This document shows, piece after piece, positions 51,169 through 59,865 of a stretch of DNA of 64,000 bases; position 1 is the stretch's first letter, and each line of letters begins with the position of its first letter. The position numbers and the translations under genes are program-made. The notes beneath the pieces were generated by a model, which had not been told where the DNA came from, searched no databases, and saw nothing but the letters and a program-made list of their open reading frames with translations. Origin of the DNA: Acetobacteraceae bacterium. Lineage in GTDB: Bacteria > Pseudomonadota > Alphaproteobacteria > Acetobacterales > Acetobacteraceae. The stretch is taken from assembly GCA_027482245.1 (NCBI GenBank), contig JAIXWG010000007.1:91862-155861 (forward strand), given 5' to 3'.

Positions 51169-52130
51169 CAATCCGCGCGGATGTTGGCGGCGCGGACAAC
51201 GGCGGCCCAGCGCGTGACCTCGCTGGCGATGAAGGCGCTGTATTCGGGGGCGGACATGCGGCGCGGCGTGGCGCCCGTCTCGACCAGGCGGGGCGCGATC
51301 TCGGGCGTCGCCAGGCCGGTCAGCACCTCGGCGTTCAGGCGCGTCACGATCGGCTCCGGCGTGCCGGCGGGGGCGGAGAGGCCGAACCAGGTGGAGGCGA
51401 CCAGGTCGGGGTGGCCGAGTTCCTTGAAGGTCGGCAGGTCCGGCCAGCCTTCCACGCGGCTGTCCGCGGTCACGGCCAGCAGGCGGAAGCGGTCGTTGCG
51501 GCCGGCTTCCACCAGGGTGGTGATCATGGCGTCCACGGCGTTCGACATCAGGTCGTTCATCATCGGCCCGCTGCCGCGGTAGGGGACATGGGTGGTCTCG
51601 ATCCCCGCGGACCGTTGCAGGATGGCCTGCTTGGCGTGGGAGGAGGTGCCGTTGCCCGGCGACCCGATGGTCATCCCCGGCCGCGCCTTCGCCGCCGCCA
51701 CGAACTCCGCGAAGGTCCGGATCGGGCTGCTTGCGCTGACCGCCAGCACGGACGGGATTTCGGCCATCACCGCGATATGGGCGAAGTCGCGCACGGAATC
51801 GTAGGGCATGGAGCGGTAGACGCTGGGCCCGACGCCGAAGCTCGCGATGTTGGAGACGACGAGGGTGTGGCCGTCCGGCGCGCTCTTCGCCACGAAGTCG
51901 GAGCCGACGGTGCCGCCCGCGCCGGCGCGGTTCTCGATCACGAAGGGCTGGCCGAGCACGCTGGCCAGGCGCTGGCTGACGAGGCGGGCGATGAAATCCG
52001 TGGTGCCGCCGGGCGGGAAGGGGACGATGACGCGGACGGGGCGGCTGGGGTAGCCCGCCTGCGCCCGCGCCGCATGCGGCAGCGCCAGCGGGGCGAGGGG
52101 CAGCAGGGCGAACAGGTCGCGACGGCGCAT
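51168..52130 (-). CDS. Bug/TctC-family tricarboxylate-type solute-binding protein
   Basis: Periplasmic binding protein of 320 residues with a signal peptide MRRRDLFALLPLAPL...ARAQ. Family blocks: YPSRPVRVIVPFPPGGTTDF, ENRAGAGGTVGSDFVAK, GYPSRP-like start, and THVPYRGSGPMMNDLM. It would bring a carboxylate to a TTT transporter encoded elsewhere, since no tctA or tctB is present here; orphan Bug proteins are very common. Divergent from the flavin monooxygenase operon with a 67-base gap that should hold both promoters. Confidence 0.9.
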   Translation of the reverse strand: MRRRDLFALLPLAPLALPHAARAQAGYPSRPVRVIVPFPPGGTTDFIARLVSQRLASVLGQPFVIENRAGAGGTVGSDFVAKSAPDGHTLVVSNIASFGVGPSVYRSMPYDSVRDFAHIAVMAEIPSVLAVSASSPIRTFAEFVAAAKARPGMTIGSPGNGTSSHAKQAILQRSAGIETTHVPYRGSGPMMNDLMSNAVDAMITTLVEAGRNDRFRLLAVTADSRVEGWPDLPTFKELGHPDLVASTWFGLSAPAGTPEPIVTRLNAEVLTGLATPEIAPRLVETGATPRRMSAPEYSAFIASEVTRWAAVVRAANIRAD

Positions 52131-52197
52131 GAAGGGGGTCCCGTTCCCGATTCCGGTCGCGAAGCTATAGCATGGCCGCCGCAACGCGGAGGTGCGG

Positions 52198-53826
52198 ATG
52201 GCGCCGGTCTTGATCGTGGGGGGCGGGCCGGTCGGGCTCTGCCTCGGCATCGCCCTGGCGCGGGTGGGCGTCGCCGCGGTGCTGGTGGAGGAGCGGGAGG
52301 GTCCGACGCCCCACCCCAAGGCCACGCTGCTCGGCGCGCGGTCCATGGAGCATTTCCGCGCCTGGGATCGGCTGGACCTGAAGGTCGTGGAGGCGGCGAT
52401 GCGGCAGGAGGAGGACTACTTCATCCTCTTCTGCGATCGCCTGGCGGGACATGAGTTGCATCGCTTCCGCTCCCCGGGGCTGGAGGCCGTGCGGCGGCGG
52501 GCGCCGGAGGCGGTGGCGCGGTTCCGCGAACTCGCCTGGTCCCCCTGGGGCAAGACGCAGATCGGCCAGCAGGCGCTGGAGCCGGTGCTGCTGGCGGAAG
52601 CGCGGCGCCAGCCCTTGCTGGAACTGCGCCATGGCTGGCGGCTGGCTGACTTCGCGCAGGGCGCGGAGGGCGTGGTCGGCCATGTCGAACACGCCGCGAC
52701 GGGCAGGCGGGAGAGCATTGGCGCGCGCTGGCTGGTGGCCTGCGATGGCGGCGGCAGTGCGGTGCGCCGCAAGCTCGGCATCCGCATGGGCGGGCGCGGG
52801 CGGATGCGGAGCAATGTGAGCTACCTCTTCCGCGCGCCGGATTTTCTCGCGACGCATGGGAAGGGGCTGGCGAATCTCTGTTTCTGCCTGGCGCCCGATG
52901 CCTTCGGCGTCTTCACCGCCATCGACGGGCATTCCACCTGGAACTACCAGCATTACTGGGCCGACCCAACGCGCGATGCGTCGCAGGATGATCCGGCGAC
53001 TGTGCTGCACCGGGCCATGGGCAAGCCCTTCGCGTTCGAGCTGCTGGCCACGACCCATTGGCACCACCACCAATCCGTCGCGCATCGCTGGCGGGACGGG
53101 CGCGTGTTCCTTGCCGGCGATGCGGCGCACCTGTTCGTCCCGACCGGCGGCGTCGGCATGAACACCGGCATCGGCGATGCGGTGGACCTCGCGTGGAAGA
53201 TCGCGGCGGTGGAGCAGGGCTGGGGTGGCGACGCGCTGCTCGACAGCTATGAGGCCGAGCGCAAGCCCGTCGCCTGGCGCAACAGCGTCATCAGCGCCAA
53301 CAACTCCGACCGCATCGACATGGTGATGGGGGAGGTGCCGCCGGACATCGACAGGTCCGAGGCGGCGCGGGATGCGCTGCGGGGCCGCATCCTCTGGATG
53401 GCGAAGCAGTTCAACAGCGCCGGCACGCATCTGGGGTATCGGTATGCCGACAGCCCCATCGTGGTGCCGGATGGTACGCCGGAGCCGCCGGACGATCCGG
53501 GGCAGGTGGTGCCCAGCACCTGGCCGGGCAGCCGCTTCCCGCATGGCTGGCTGGCGGATGGGTCGAGTACGCTCGACCTCGTGGACCGCCACGGCTTCAC
53601 CCTGCTGGCGGCACCGGGCGCCGCCGCGCCGGACCTGGCGACGGCGCTGCGGGCGCAGGCGGTGCCACTGGTGGAGCGCGCGGTCCTGGACCCTGTCGCC
53701 ATCGACCTGATGCAGCGCCCCCTGGTGCTGCTGCGCCCGGACGGGCATGTGGCGTGGCGGGGCGCGGCGGACCCGGCCGATGCCGAGGCCATTGCGCGCC
53801 GCATCCGCGGAGGGGAAGCAGCATGA
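52198..53826 (+). CDS. FAD-dependent monooxygenase (phenol hydroxylase-like group)
   Basis: 542 residues. GxGxxG site VLIVGGGPVGLCLGIALA, the DG motif VACDGGGSAVRRKLG and the GD motif VFLAGDAAHLFVPTGGVGMN, with the C-terminal thioredoxin-like domain of this flavoprotein group (about 430-542). Enzymes like this hydroxylate aromatic or heteroaromatic acids. GGAGG lies five bases before ATG 52198. The stop overlaps the next start by four bases, so it forms an operon with the maleate-isomerase-like and binding-protein genes. Confidence 0.88.
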   Translation: MAPVLIVGGGPVGLCLGIALARVGVAAVLVEEREGPTPHPKATLLGARSMEHFRAWDRLDLKVVEAAMRQEEDYFILFCDRLAGHELHRFRSPGLEAVRRRAPEAVARFRELAWSPWGKTQIGQQALEPVLLAEARRQPLLELRHGWRLADFAQGAEGVVGHVEHAATGRRESIGARWLVACDGGGSAVRRKLGIRMGGRGRMRSNVSYLFRAPDFLATHGKGLANLCFCLAPDAFGVFTAIDGHSTWNYQHYWADPTRDASQDDPATVLHRAMGKPFAFELLATTHWHHHQSVAHRWRDGRVFLAGDAAHLFVPTGGVGMNTGIGDAVDLAWKIAAVEQGWGGDALLDSYEAERKPVAWRNSVISANNSDRIDMVMGEVPPDIDRSEAARDALRGRILWMAKQFNSAGTHLGYRYADSPIVVPDGTPEPPDDPGQVVPSTWPGSRFPHGWLADGSSTLDLVDRHGFTLLAAPGAAAPDLATALRAQAVPLVERAVLDPVAIDLMQRPLVLLRPDGHVAWRGAADPADAEAIARRIRGGEAA

Positions 53827-54593
53827 CTGTCGAATACGCGCCGCGCGGCCTGGTGGGCGTGCTGACGCCGCAGGCGAACACCACGGTGGAGCCGGAATTC
53901 GCCATGCTCTGGCCAGCCGGCATCGCCATGCTCAATGCGCGCCTGACGAGCCCGAAGGACACCATCATCGCCCGCCTGCTGGACTATCTGCGGGACCTGC
54001 CGGGCTCGGCCGCGCAATTCGCCAATGCGCCGATCGACGCCATCGCCTTCGCCTGCACCGGCGCCAGCTACTACGCCGGCGTGGCGGAGGAGGATGCGCT
54101 GGTGGCGCGGATGGAGGATCGCCTCGGCATCCCCGTCATCACCGCCGCGACGGCGGTGCGCGATGCCTTCCACGCGGTGGGGGCGGAGCGCATCGGGCTG
54201 GTGTCGCCCTATCCGGATGATCTGACCGACGCCGCCACGGGCTATTGGCGCGCGCGGGGCTTCGACGTCGTCGATGTCTCCCGCGGCGCCATGCAGGACG
54301 GCGCCTTCCACCCGATCTACGCGATGAACGCCGCCGGCGCCGCGGCCGCGCTGGCCGCGCTGCCCGCGGGCCGCGCCCAGGCCGTCGCGATGCTCGGCAC
54401 CGGCATGCCGACGCTGGGCGCCATCCTCGGGCAGCCCTTCGTCGGCGACGCGCCCGTCACTTCCTGCATGCATGCGCTGGCCTGGCGCTGCGTCCGCGCC
54501 GTGACGAAGCAGGCGCCGGATGCCGAGAGCCTGCTGGCCTGGGTACGCGGCGGTGACTGGGGCGCCCGGTACCGGGAGCGCATGGGCGCGTGA
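53823..54593 (+). CDS. Asp/Glu racemase superfamily, maleate-isomerase-like
   Basis: 256 residues. Two candidate catalytic Cys are present: Cys78 in AFACTGASYY and Cys215 in PVTSCMHALAW, the two-Cys arrangement of maleate cis-trans isomerases and arylmalonate decarboxylases. ANTTVEPEF near the start is typical of the maleate isomerase branch. Next to an aromatic monooxygenase, isomerisation of maleate to fumarate in a degradation pathway is a plausible role, but not shown. Overlaps both neighbours by four bases. Confidence 0.8.
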   Translation: MTVEYAPRGLVGVLTPQANTTVEPEFAMLWPAGIAMLNARLTSPKDTIIARLLDYLRDLPGSAAQFANAPIDAIAFACTGASYYAGVAEEDALVARMEDRLGIPVITAATAVRDAFHAVGAERIGLVSPYPDDLTDAATGYWRARGFDVVDVSRGAMQDGAFHPIYAMNAAGAAAALAALPAGRAQAVAMLGTGMPTLGAILGQPFVGDAPVTSCMHALAWRCVRAVTKQAPDAESLLAWVRGGDWGARYRERMGA

Positions 54594-55744
54594 GGCGCCG
54601 CGCCCTCCTGCTCTCGCTGCTGGCCAGCCCGGCGCTGGCCCAGCCCGCGCGGGTGGTGGTGCTGGCCGATGCCGCGACGCGCGCCATGCTCAGCGCCGGG
54701 CCGGGCGGCGATGTGGCGGGGCCGGAGGTCGCCTGGACGATCTCGGAAGCGCCCTACGACCGCGCGCTGCGGGATGCCGGCCTGGCCTCCGGCAGCTACG
54801 ACCTGGCGCTGCTGCCGCATCACCTCGTCACCCCGCGCCTGGCCGCGCTGTTCCTGCCGGTGGAGGAGGCGGCGGAGGACATCCCGCCGGCGCTGCGCCG
54901 CGCCTTCACCGTGGAAGGGCGGCTGCATGGCCTGCCCTTCGCGCAGGTGACGCAGGCGCTGGTCCGCAACGCGGCCCTGGCGGGGGAGGGACCGCCGCCC
55001 GCGAATGCCGCGGCGCTGCTGGCCGCCTGCCGCGCCACCCCTGCACCGGTGGCAGGGCTGGTGGCGGATGGGCCGGCGCTCGCCTTCGACCTCGCGCGGC
55101 TCTGGGATGGCGATGTGCTGGGTCCTGACCTCGCGCTGCGCGTCACCGAACCGGCCATGCTGCGGGGGTTGAAGACGCTGGCCGCGCTGTTCGCGGAGGG
55201 CGTGCTGCCCCGCACCCTGCCGCGCTTCACGCCGGCGGATGCGCTGCGAGAGATGCAAATGGGCCGCGGGGCCTATGCCCTCGCCCCCTTCGCGCGCATC
55301 GGCCTGCTGAACAGCCCCGGCGCCAGCCGCGATGCCGGGCGCATCGCCGCCTTCGCGGTGCCGGGCGCGGAGGGCGGTGCGGCGCCGGTGACGGTGGCGA
55401 TCCGGGCGCTGGTCATCCCGCGCAACGCCCCCAACCCCGATGGCGCGCGGCAGGTCATGCGCCGCCTGGCGGGGGCGGAGGCGTCGCTGCGGGCGGCGCT
55501 GAACGGCAACGGGCCGGTGCGGCTCTCTGTTCTCGCGGATCCGCGCTACGCGGCCGCCATGCCCCATGCGGCGGCGGAAGCGGCGGCGCTGCGGGTGGCA
55601 CGGCCGGCGCTGCCGCCCTTCGCCCAGGTGGCGCGGGCGGAGGCGATCATTCGCGCGGAGATCGAGGCCATGCTGGTCCGTCCCCGGGCGCCGGCGGAAA
55701 CGGCGGAGCGGATCGCCTTCCGCCTGCGGCCGCTGCTGGCGTAA
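54590..55744 (+). CDS. extracytoplasmic solute-binding protein, ABC type
   Basis: 384 residues starting at a GTG that overlaps the preceding stop. Signal peptide LLLSLLASPALAQ. The body resembles group-1 (sugar-type) ABC binding proteins but is divergent: SYDLALLPHHL, GRLHGLPFAQVTQALVRNAA, LKTLAALFAEGVLP, YALAPFARIGLLNSPGA and a C-terminal helix. No permease or ATPase genes follow. The position suggests uptake of the pathway substrate; the ligand is unknown. Confidence 0.75.
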   Translation: MRRRALLLSLLASPALAQPARVVVLADAATRAMLSAGPGGDVAGPEVAWTISEAPYDRALRDAGLASGSYDLALLPHHLVTPRLAALFLPVEEAAEDIPPALRRAFTVEGRLHGLPFAQVTQALVRNAALAGEGPPPANAAALLAACRATPAPVAGLVADGPALAFDLARLWDGDVLGPDLALRVTEPAMLRGLKTLAALFAEGVLPRTLPRFTPADALREMQMGRGAYALAPFARIGLLNSPGASRDAGRIAAFAVPGAEGGAAPVTVAIRALVIPRNAPNPDGARQVMRRLAGAEASLRAALNGNGPVRLSVLADPRYAAAMPHAAAEAAALRVARPALPPFAQVARAEAIIRAEIEAMLVRPRAPAETAERIAFRLRPLLA

Positions 55745-55809
55745 CGCTTGCGAACTTCCCTGACGAGGGACGCGTTTTCGCCGGACTTGAACCCGGAGGA
55801 GACAGCGCC

Positions 55810-55920
55810 ATGAGCGACCGTCACGACCACCGCCCGACCATGCCCTTCACCTTCCCCCTCATCGCCGGCAGCGCGATCGTTGCCGTCCTGCTGATGTACC
55901 TGCTGGAGAAGTCGCTGTAG
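55810..55920 (+). CDS. 36-residue single-pass membrane protein
   Basis: A short frame with a charged, His-rich start, MSDRHDHRPT, and a hydrophobic helix, AGSAIVAVLLMYLLE, ending in KSL. CCGGAGGAG precedes the ATG at a good distance. Probably a genuine small membrane protein; no known family. It lies after the binding-protein gene, 65 bases downstream. Confidence 0.65.
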   Translation: MSDRHDHRPTMPFTFPLIAGSAIVAVLLMYLLEKSL

Positions 55921-55921
55921 T

Positions 55922-56692
55922 TTAGCGGCGCTTGAGGAAATCCAGCACCAGCGTGTTGAAGGTTTCGGGCGCTTCCCAGTTGATCGCGTGCCCGGCTTCT
56001 GGGATGACGTGGAACTCGTGCCGCGGCAGCCGGGACGCCCAGATTTGCATGAGGCGCGGCGGCGCATAGAGATCGGCGCCGCCCGCGATGATCAGCGCCG
56101 GCACATCGATGGTCGCGACCTTGGCGAAGCTGTTCGGCGTGCGCAGCGGCTGTGGCGTGCCATCGGGACGCATGGCGTTGCCATCGATCTCGATCCACCG
56201 AGCCAGGCCGGCGGGCTCGAAGCCGCGATAGGTGGGGCCGAGTTCACGCATCTCGCTCGGCAGTGCCTTGAAGGCCGCGGTCGCGATGCGGCTATAGGGT
56301 TCCGTGATCTCGGGGTCGATGAACTGGCCGTAGCTGGCGCCGACGGTCAGTGACCGCAGGCGACCGCCGCGCCAGGCCGCGTAGTCAAGCGCCGCGAAGC
56401 CGCCGCCGGCGACGCCCAGCAGGTGGAAACGCGGGAGCGCCAGATGCGTGGCCAGCGCGTCCAGATCCTCCGCGATGCTGCCGGGCTGCGGGCCGGTGGC
56501 GGGCCTCGGCACGCTGCGCGCCCAGCCACGGCGGTCGAAGGCGATGACGCGGAAGCCGGCCTCCGCAAAGGGCTCGACCTGCATCTCCCAGCTATCGGCA
56601 TTGCCGGTATTGGCGTGCATCAGCATCAGCGGCACACCGTCGCCGCCGCTATCGGTGTAGAAGAGGTCAACGCCGGGGAGGGAGGCGATCAT
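55922..56692 (-). CDS. alpha/beta hydrolase-fold protein with Ala at the nucleophile position
   Basis: 256 residues. The fold is clear: PLMLMHANTGNADSW, VIAFDRRGWARS, GGADLYAPPRL with the acid residue and EAGHAINWE with the His. At the nucleophile elbow, normally GxSxG, the sequence is LLGVAGGGFAALD, so Ala95 stands where Ser should be. Either the protein is not a classical hydrolase or it uses another residue. Start at 56692 overlaps the preceding hydrolase by four bases (ATGA). Confidence 0.85.
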   Translation of the reverse strand: MIASLPGVDLFYTDSGGDGVPLMLMHANTGNADSWEMQVEPFAEAGFRVIAFDRRGWARSVPRPATGPQPGSIAEDLDALATHLALPRFHLLGVAGGGFAALDYAAWRGGRLRSLTVGASYGQFIDPEITEPYSRIATAAFKALPSEMRELGPTYRGFEPAGLARWIEIDGNAMRPDGTPQPLRTPNSFAKVATIDVPALIIAGGADLYAPPRLMQIWASRLPRHEFHVIPEAGHAINWEAPETFNTLVLDFLKRR

Positions 56693-57513
56693 GCCAGCCA
56701 CTCCCGCAGTAGCGCGTTGACCTGGTCCGCCGCCTCATAGGCCACCCAGTGACCGGCGCCGGGCACCAGCGCGATGCGGGCATCGGGCCGCGCGCGCTTC
56801 AGCGCATCCGTCCGCAGCGAAATGTCGGGCATGGCCACCTGGTCGCGATCGCCCCAGATGGCGTTGACCGGCACGGCCTGCGCCCGCACCAGCGCATCGG
56901 CCAGCATCGTCGCGGTGGCGAAGGGCCGGCTGCGCAGGCGGGAATTGATGAAGGCGCGTTCCTGGATGGCGAGCGCGAGGTCGTCGATCTTCGAGGTGTC
57001 CGCGATCATCATGGAGGCGAGGTTGTGGCGATGCGCCGCGACGCGCGCCTCCCCCTCCTTGTCCCTGACCTTCATCAGCGGCACCGGATGCCGCGGCGTG
57101 CCCATCGACCCCGCGCCCAGGATCGTCACGCTGCGCAGCCGTGGCGCCAGCAGCGCCGCCACATGGCCCGCGATGTTGGCGCCGAAGGAGAAGCCGGCGA
57201 GGTCCACCGTCTCGGTCGCCGGGACCAGCTGGCGCAGCCCGGCCGTGACGACGGCAGCGACGTTGCCGGGGGAATGCTCGCCAGGCGGGTTGGCGCTCTC
57301 GCCGAGGCCCGGCAAATCCGGCGCCAGCACGGCGCGCTCCGCGGCGAAGGGCTCGATCTGCCGGGTCCAGTGCAGCCAGGACCCGCTGCCGCCATGCAGC
57401 AGCACCAGCGGCCGGCCCGCCCCCTCGTTCCAGCAGCGCCAGACCATCGTGCCGTCGCCGCAGGGCGTCTCCCGCCGCGTCGCGCTGGCGTCGAGGCGAT
57501 CCAGGAACTCCAT
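56689..57513 (-). CDS. alpha/beta hydrolase, putative esterase or C-C hydrolase
   Basis: 274 residues with an intact Ser elbow, DLAGFSFGANIAGHV, oxyanion region LVLLHGGSGSWLHW, and VPGAGHWVAYEAADQV for the His. Start at 57513 overlaps the acyl-CoA dehydrogenase stop by one base (TGATG). It is followed by the Ala-type hydrolase with a four-base overlap; the three genes form a tightly packed operon, which suggests sequential steps on a CoA ester or cleaved product. Confidence 0.88.
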   Translation of the reverse strand: MEFLDRLDASATRRETPCGDGTMVWRCWNEGAGRPLVLLHGGSGSWLHWTRQIEPFAAERAVLAPDLPGLGESANPPGEHSPGNVAAVVTAGLRQLVPATETVDLAGFSFGANIAGHVAALLAPRLRSVTILGAGSMGTPRHPVPLMKVRDKEGEARVAAHRHNLASMMIADTSKIDDLALAIQERAFINSRLRSRPFATATMLADALVRAQAVPVNAIWGDRDQVAMPDISLRTDALKRARPDARIALVPGAGHWVAYEAADQVNALLREWLA

Positions 57514-58679
57514 CAGTAACTCCTTGGCAGTCCGAGCACGCGCTCGGCGATGTAGCAGAGCACCAGCTGCGGGCTGACCGGCGCGATGCGGGGGATGAGG
57601 CTTTCGCGCAGCAGGCGTTCCAGGTGGTATTCCTGGGCATAGCCATAGCCGCCGAGCGTCATCACCGCCTGCTGGCAGGCGTTGAACCCGGCCTCGCCCG
57701 CCAGGTATTTCGCGGCGTTCGCCTCCGCGCCGCAGGGCATGCCCTGGTCGTAGCGCCAAGCCGCCTGCATCACCATCAGCCGCGCCGCTTCCAGCTGCAT
57801 CCAGCAGGCCGCGAGCGGGTGCTGGATGGCCTGGTTCTGGCCGATGGGACGGCCGAACACCACGCGTTCCTTCGCATACTGGCTGGCGCGCGCGATGGCG
57901 GCGAAGCCGATGCCGACGGCTTCGGCGGCCACCAGGATCCGTTCGGGATTGAGGCCGTGCAGGATGTAGTCGAAGCCGCGCCCCTCCTCCCCGATTCGGT
58001 CCTCCATCGGCACCTCCAGCCCGTCGATGAAGAGCTGGTTCGAATCGACGGCATGGCGGCCCATCTTCGGGATTTCCCGCACTTCGACGCGGGTGCGGTC
58101 GAGCCTGGTGTAGAACAGGGACAGCCCTTCGCTGCGCTTCTTCACCTGGTCGAGTGGCGTCGTGCGCGCCAGGATCAGCATGCGGTCAGCGACCTGCGCG
58201 GTGCTGATCCAGACCTTCTGGCCCGTGACGACGTAGCGGTCGTTCCGCTTCTCCGCGAAGGTCCGCAACTGCGTGGTGTCGAGGCCCGTATTCGGCTCCG
58301 TCACCGCGAAGCAGGCGCGTTCCCGCCCCGCGATCAGCGGCGGCAGCATCCGCGCCTTCTGTTCCTCCGTCCCGTGCACCACCACGGGCATCGGGCCGAA
58401 GATGTTCATATGGACCGCGGAGGCGCCGGACATGGCGGCGCCGCTTTGCGCGATCTCCTGCATCATGACGGCGGCCTCCGACACGCCGAGCCCCGCGCCG
58501 CCCACTTCCTCCGGCATGCAGATGCCGAGCCAGCCATCCGCCGCCAGCGCCTGGTGGAATTCATGCGGGAAGCTGTGCGCGCGGTCCTTGGCCAGCCAGT
58601 AATCGTCGCCGAAGCGGGCGCAGATGCGGCCGATGGCCTCCCGCAGCGCCTCCTGCTCGGCCGAGAGCTGAAAATCCAT
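57513..58679 (-). CDS. acyl-CoA dehydrogenase
   Basis: FAD enzyme introducing a double bond in an acyl-CoA, 388 residues. Blocks: DFQLSAEQEALREAIGRICA, ACFAVTEPNTGLDTTQL (substrate and FAD), QKVWISTAQVADRMLILAR, KERVVFGRPIGQNQAIQ and MTLGGYGYAQEYHLER near the end, where the catalytic Glu of the family occurs. Its start codon abuts and overlaps, head to head, a potential upstream ATG of the aminotransferase gene; the shared 35-base gap must carry both promoters if the later start is used. Confidence 0.93.
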   Translation of the reverse strand: MDFQLSAEQEALREAIGRICARFGDDYWLAKDRAHSFPHEFHQALAADGWLGICMPEEVGGAGLGVSEAAVMMQEIAQSGAAMSGASAVHMNIFGPMPVVVHGTEEQKARMLPPLIAGRERACFAVTEPNTGLDTTQLRTFAEKRNDRYVVTGQKVWISTAQVADRMLILARTTPLDQVKKRSEGLSLFYTRLDRTRVEVREIPKMGRHAVDSNQLFIDGLEVPMEDRIGEEGRGFDYILHGLNPERILVAAEAVGIGFAAIARASQYAKERVVFGRPIGQNQAIQHPLAACWMQLEAARLMVMQAAWRYDQGMPCGAEANAAKYLAGEAGFNACQQAVMTLGGYGYAQEYHLERLLRESLIPRIAPVSPQLVLCYIAERVLGLPRSY

Positions 58680-58713
58680 GCCCGTCTGTCTCCTCCGCGC
58701 GGAGCGTGCCAGC

Positions 58714-59850
58714 ATGGCCGGCAAGCGCAACCCCGAGGGCCCCGCCGTGCCGCTGTTCGACCCCGCCGCCTTCCGCATTCCCGCCGGCATGATCCATGCC
58801 TGCGCGGCCGGGGAGACGCCGGTGCTGCACGCGCAGGCGGCGGCGCTGGAACGCCATGCCGTGGACAAGTCGGAAGGCCCGGCGGGCCGTGCGCGGCTGG
58901 ATGCGGAGGTGGAGCGCCTGCGCGCGCGGCTCGGCGCCTGGTGGCGGGTGGAGGCCGAGGGCATCGGCCTCGTCTCCTCGGTGGCCGAGGGCATGTCCAT
59001 GCTGGTGGAGAGCCTCGACTGGCGGCCGGGCGACGTCGTGCTGGTGGATGCGAAGGAATACGCTTCCGTCGTCGTGCCGCTGGCCATGCGGCGCGGTGTC
59101 GAACTGCGCTTCGTGCCGATGGGCGATCCGGATGCGGTGGCGGCGGCCGCGACGGGGCGGGTGCGTATGATCGCCGTCTCCGCCGTCTCCTACCTCGACG
59201 CCGCGCGGCATGATTTGGTGGCGCTGCGGGCGGTGGCCGATGCGGCGGGCGCGATGCTGGTGGTGGACTTCACCCAGGCCAATGGCTGGATGCCGATCGA
59301 TGCCTCGATCGCGGACTTCGCCTTCTCCGCCTGCTACAAATGGATGCTGGGGCTGACGGGGCTGGCCGTCGCGTACTGGAACCGCGCGCGACAGCCGGGT
59401 TGGGCGCCGGCGACGGCGGGGTGGTATTCCATCGTCACGGGGCCGCGGCCGGACTACGGCGCGCCCATCGCGCTGCGGCCGGATGGCGGGCGCTTCACCC
59501 GCGGCAACCCCGCCCATGCGCCGGCCTATGCGCTGCACGCCGCGCTGGATTTCCTGGAGGGTACCCTGCAGGGCGTGGTGCAGCGGCATGTGCAGCGGCT
59601 GACCACCCGGCTGCTCCGCCGCCTCGATGCCGCGGGCATCGCCTCCATCACGCCGCCCGACCCCGCCCGCCACGGCGCCAGCGTCTGCATCGCGCATGAG
59701 CGCGCCGGCGCGATCGTGGAGGGCATGGCCGCACGCGGCGTGCTGGCCTGGAACGGCCGCGGGCGCATCCGCATCAGCTTCCACGGCTACAACGACGAAC
59801 GCGAACTCGACCCCATCATGGCCGCGCTGACCGGCGCCATGGCTTCCTGA
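58714..59850 (+). CDS. class V aminotransferase-fold PLP enzyme
   Basis: 378 residues. The PLP Lys is in FSACYKWMLGLTGLAV and the preceding FTQANGWMPID supplies the Asp that pairs with the pyridine nitrogen. The group includes cysteine desulfurases, selenocysteine lyases and isopenicillin-epimerase-like enzymes; the substrate cannot be told. ATG 58714 is preferred; an in-frame ATG at 58678 would overlap the start of the divergent acyl-CoA dehydrogenase. The D-amino-acid-type enzyme follows after 15 bases. Confidence 0.85.
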   Translation: MAGKRNPEGPAVPLFDPAAFRIPAGMIHACAAGETPVLHAQAAALERHAVDKSEGPAGRARLDAEVERLRARLGAWWRVEAEGIGLVSSVAEGMSMLVESLDWRPGDVVLVDAKEYASVVVPLAMRRGVELRFVPMGDPDAVAAAATGRVRMIAVSAVSYLDAARHDLVALRAVADAAGAMLVVDFTQANGWMPIDASIADFAFSACYKWMLGLTGLAVAYWNRARQPGWAPATAGWYSIVTGPRPDYGAPIALRPDGGRFTRGNPAHAPAYALHAALDFLEGTLQGVVQRHVQRLTTRLLRRLDAAGIASITPPDPARHGASVCIAHERAGAIVEGMAARGVLAWNGRGRIRISFHGYNDERELDPIMAALTGAMAS

Positions 59851-59865
59851 GGAATAGGACAGAGC

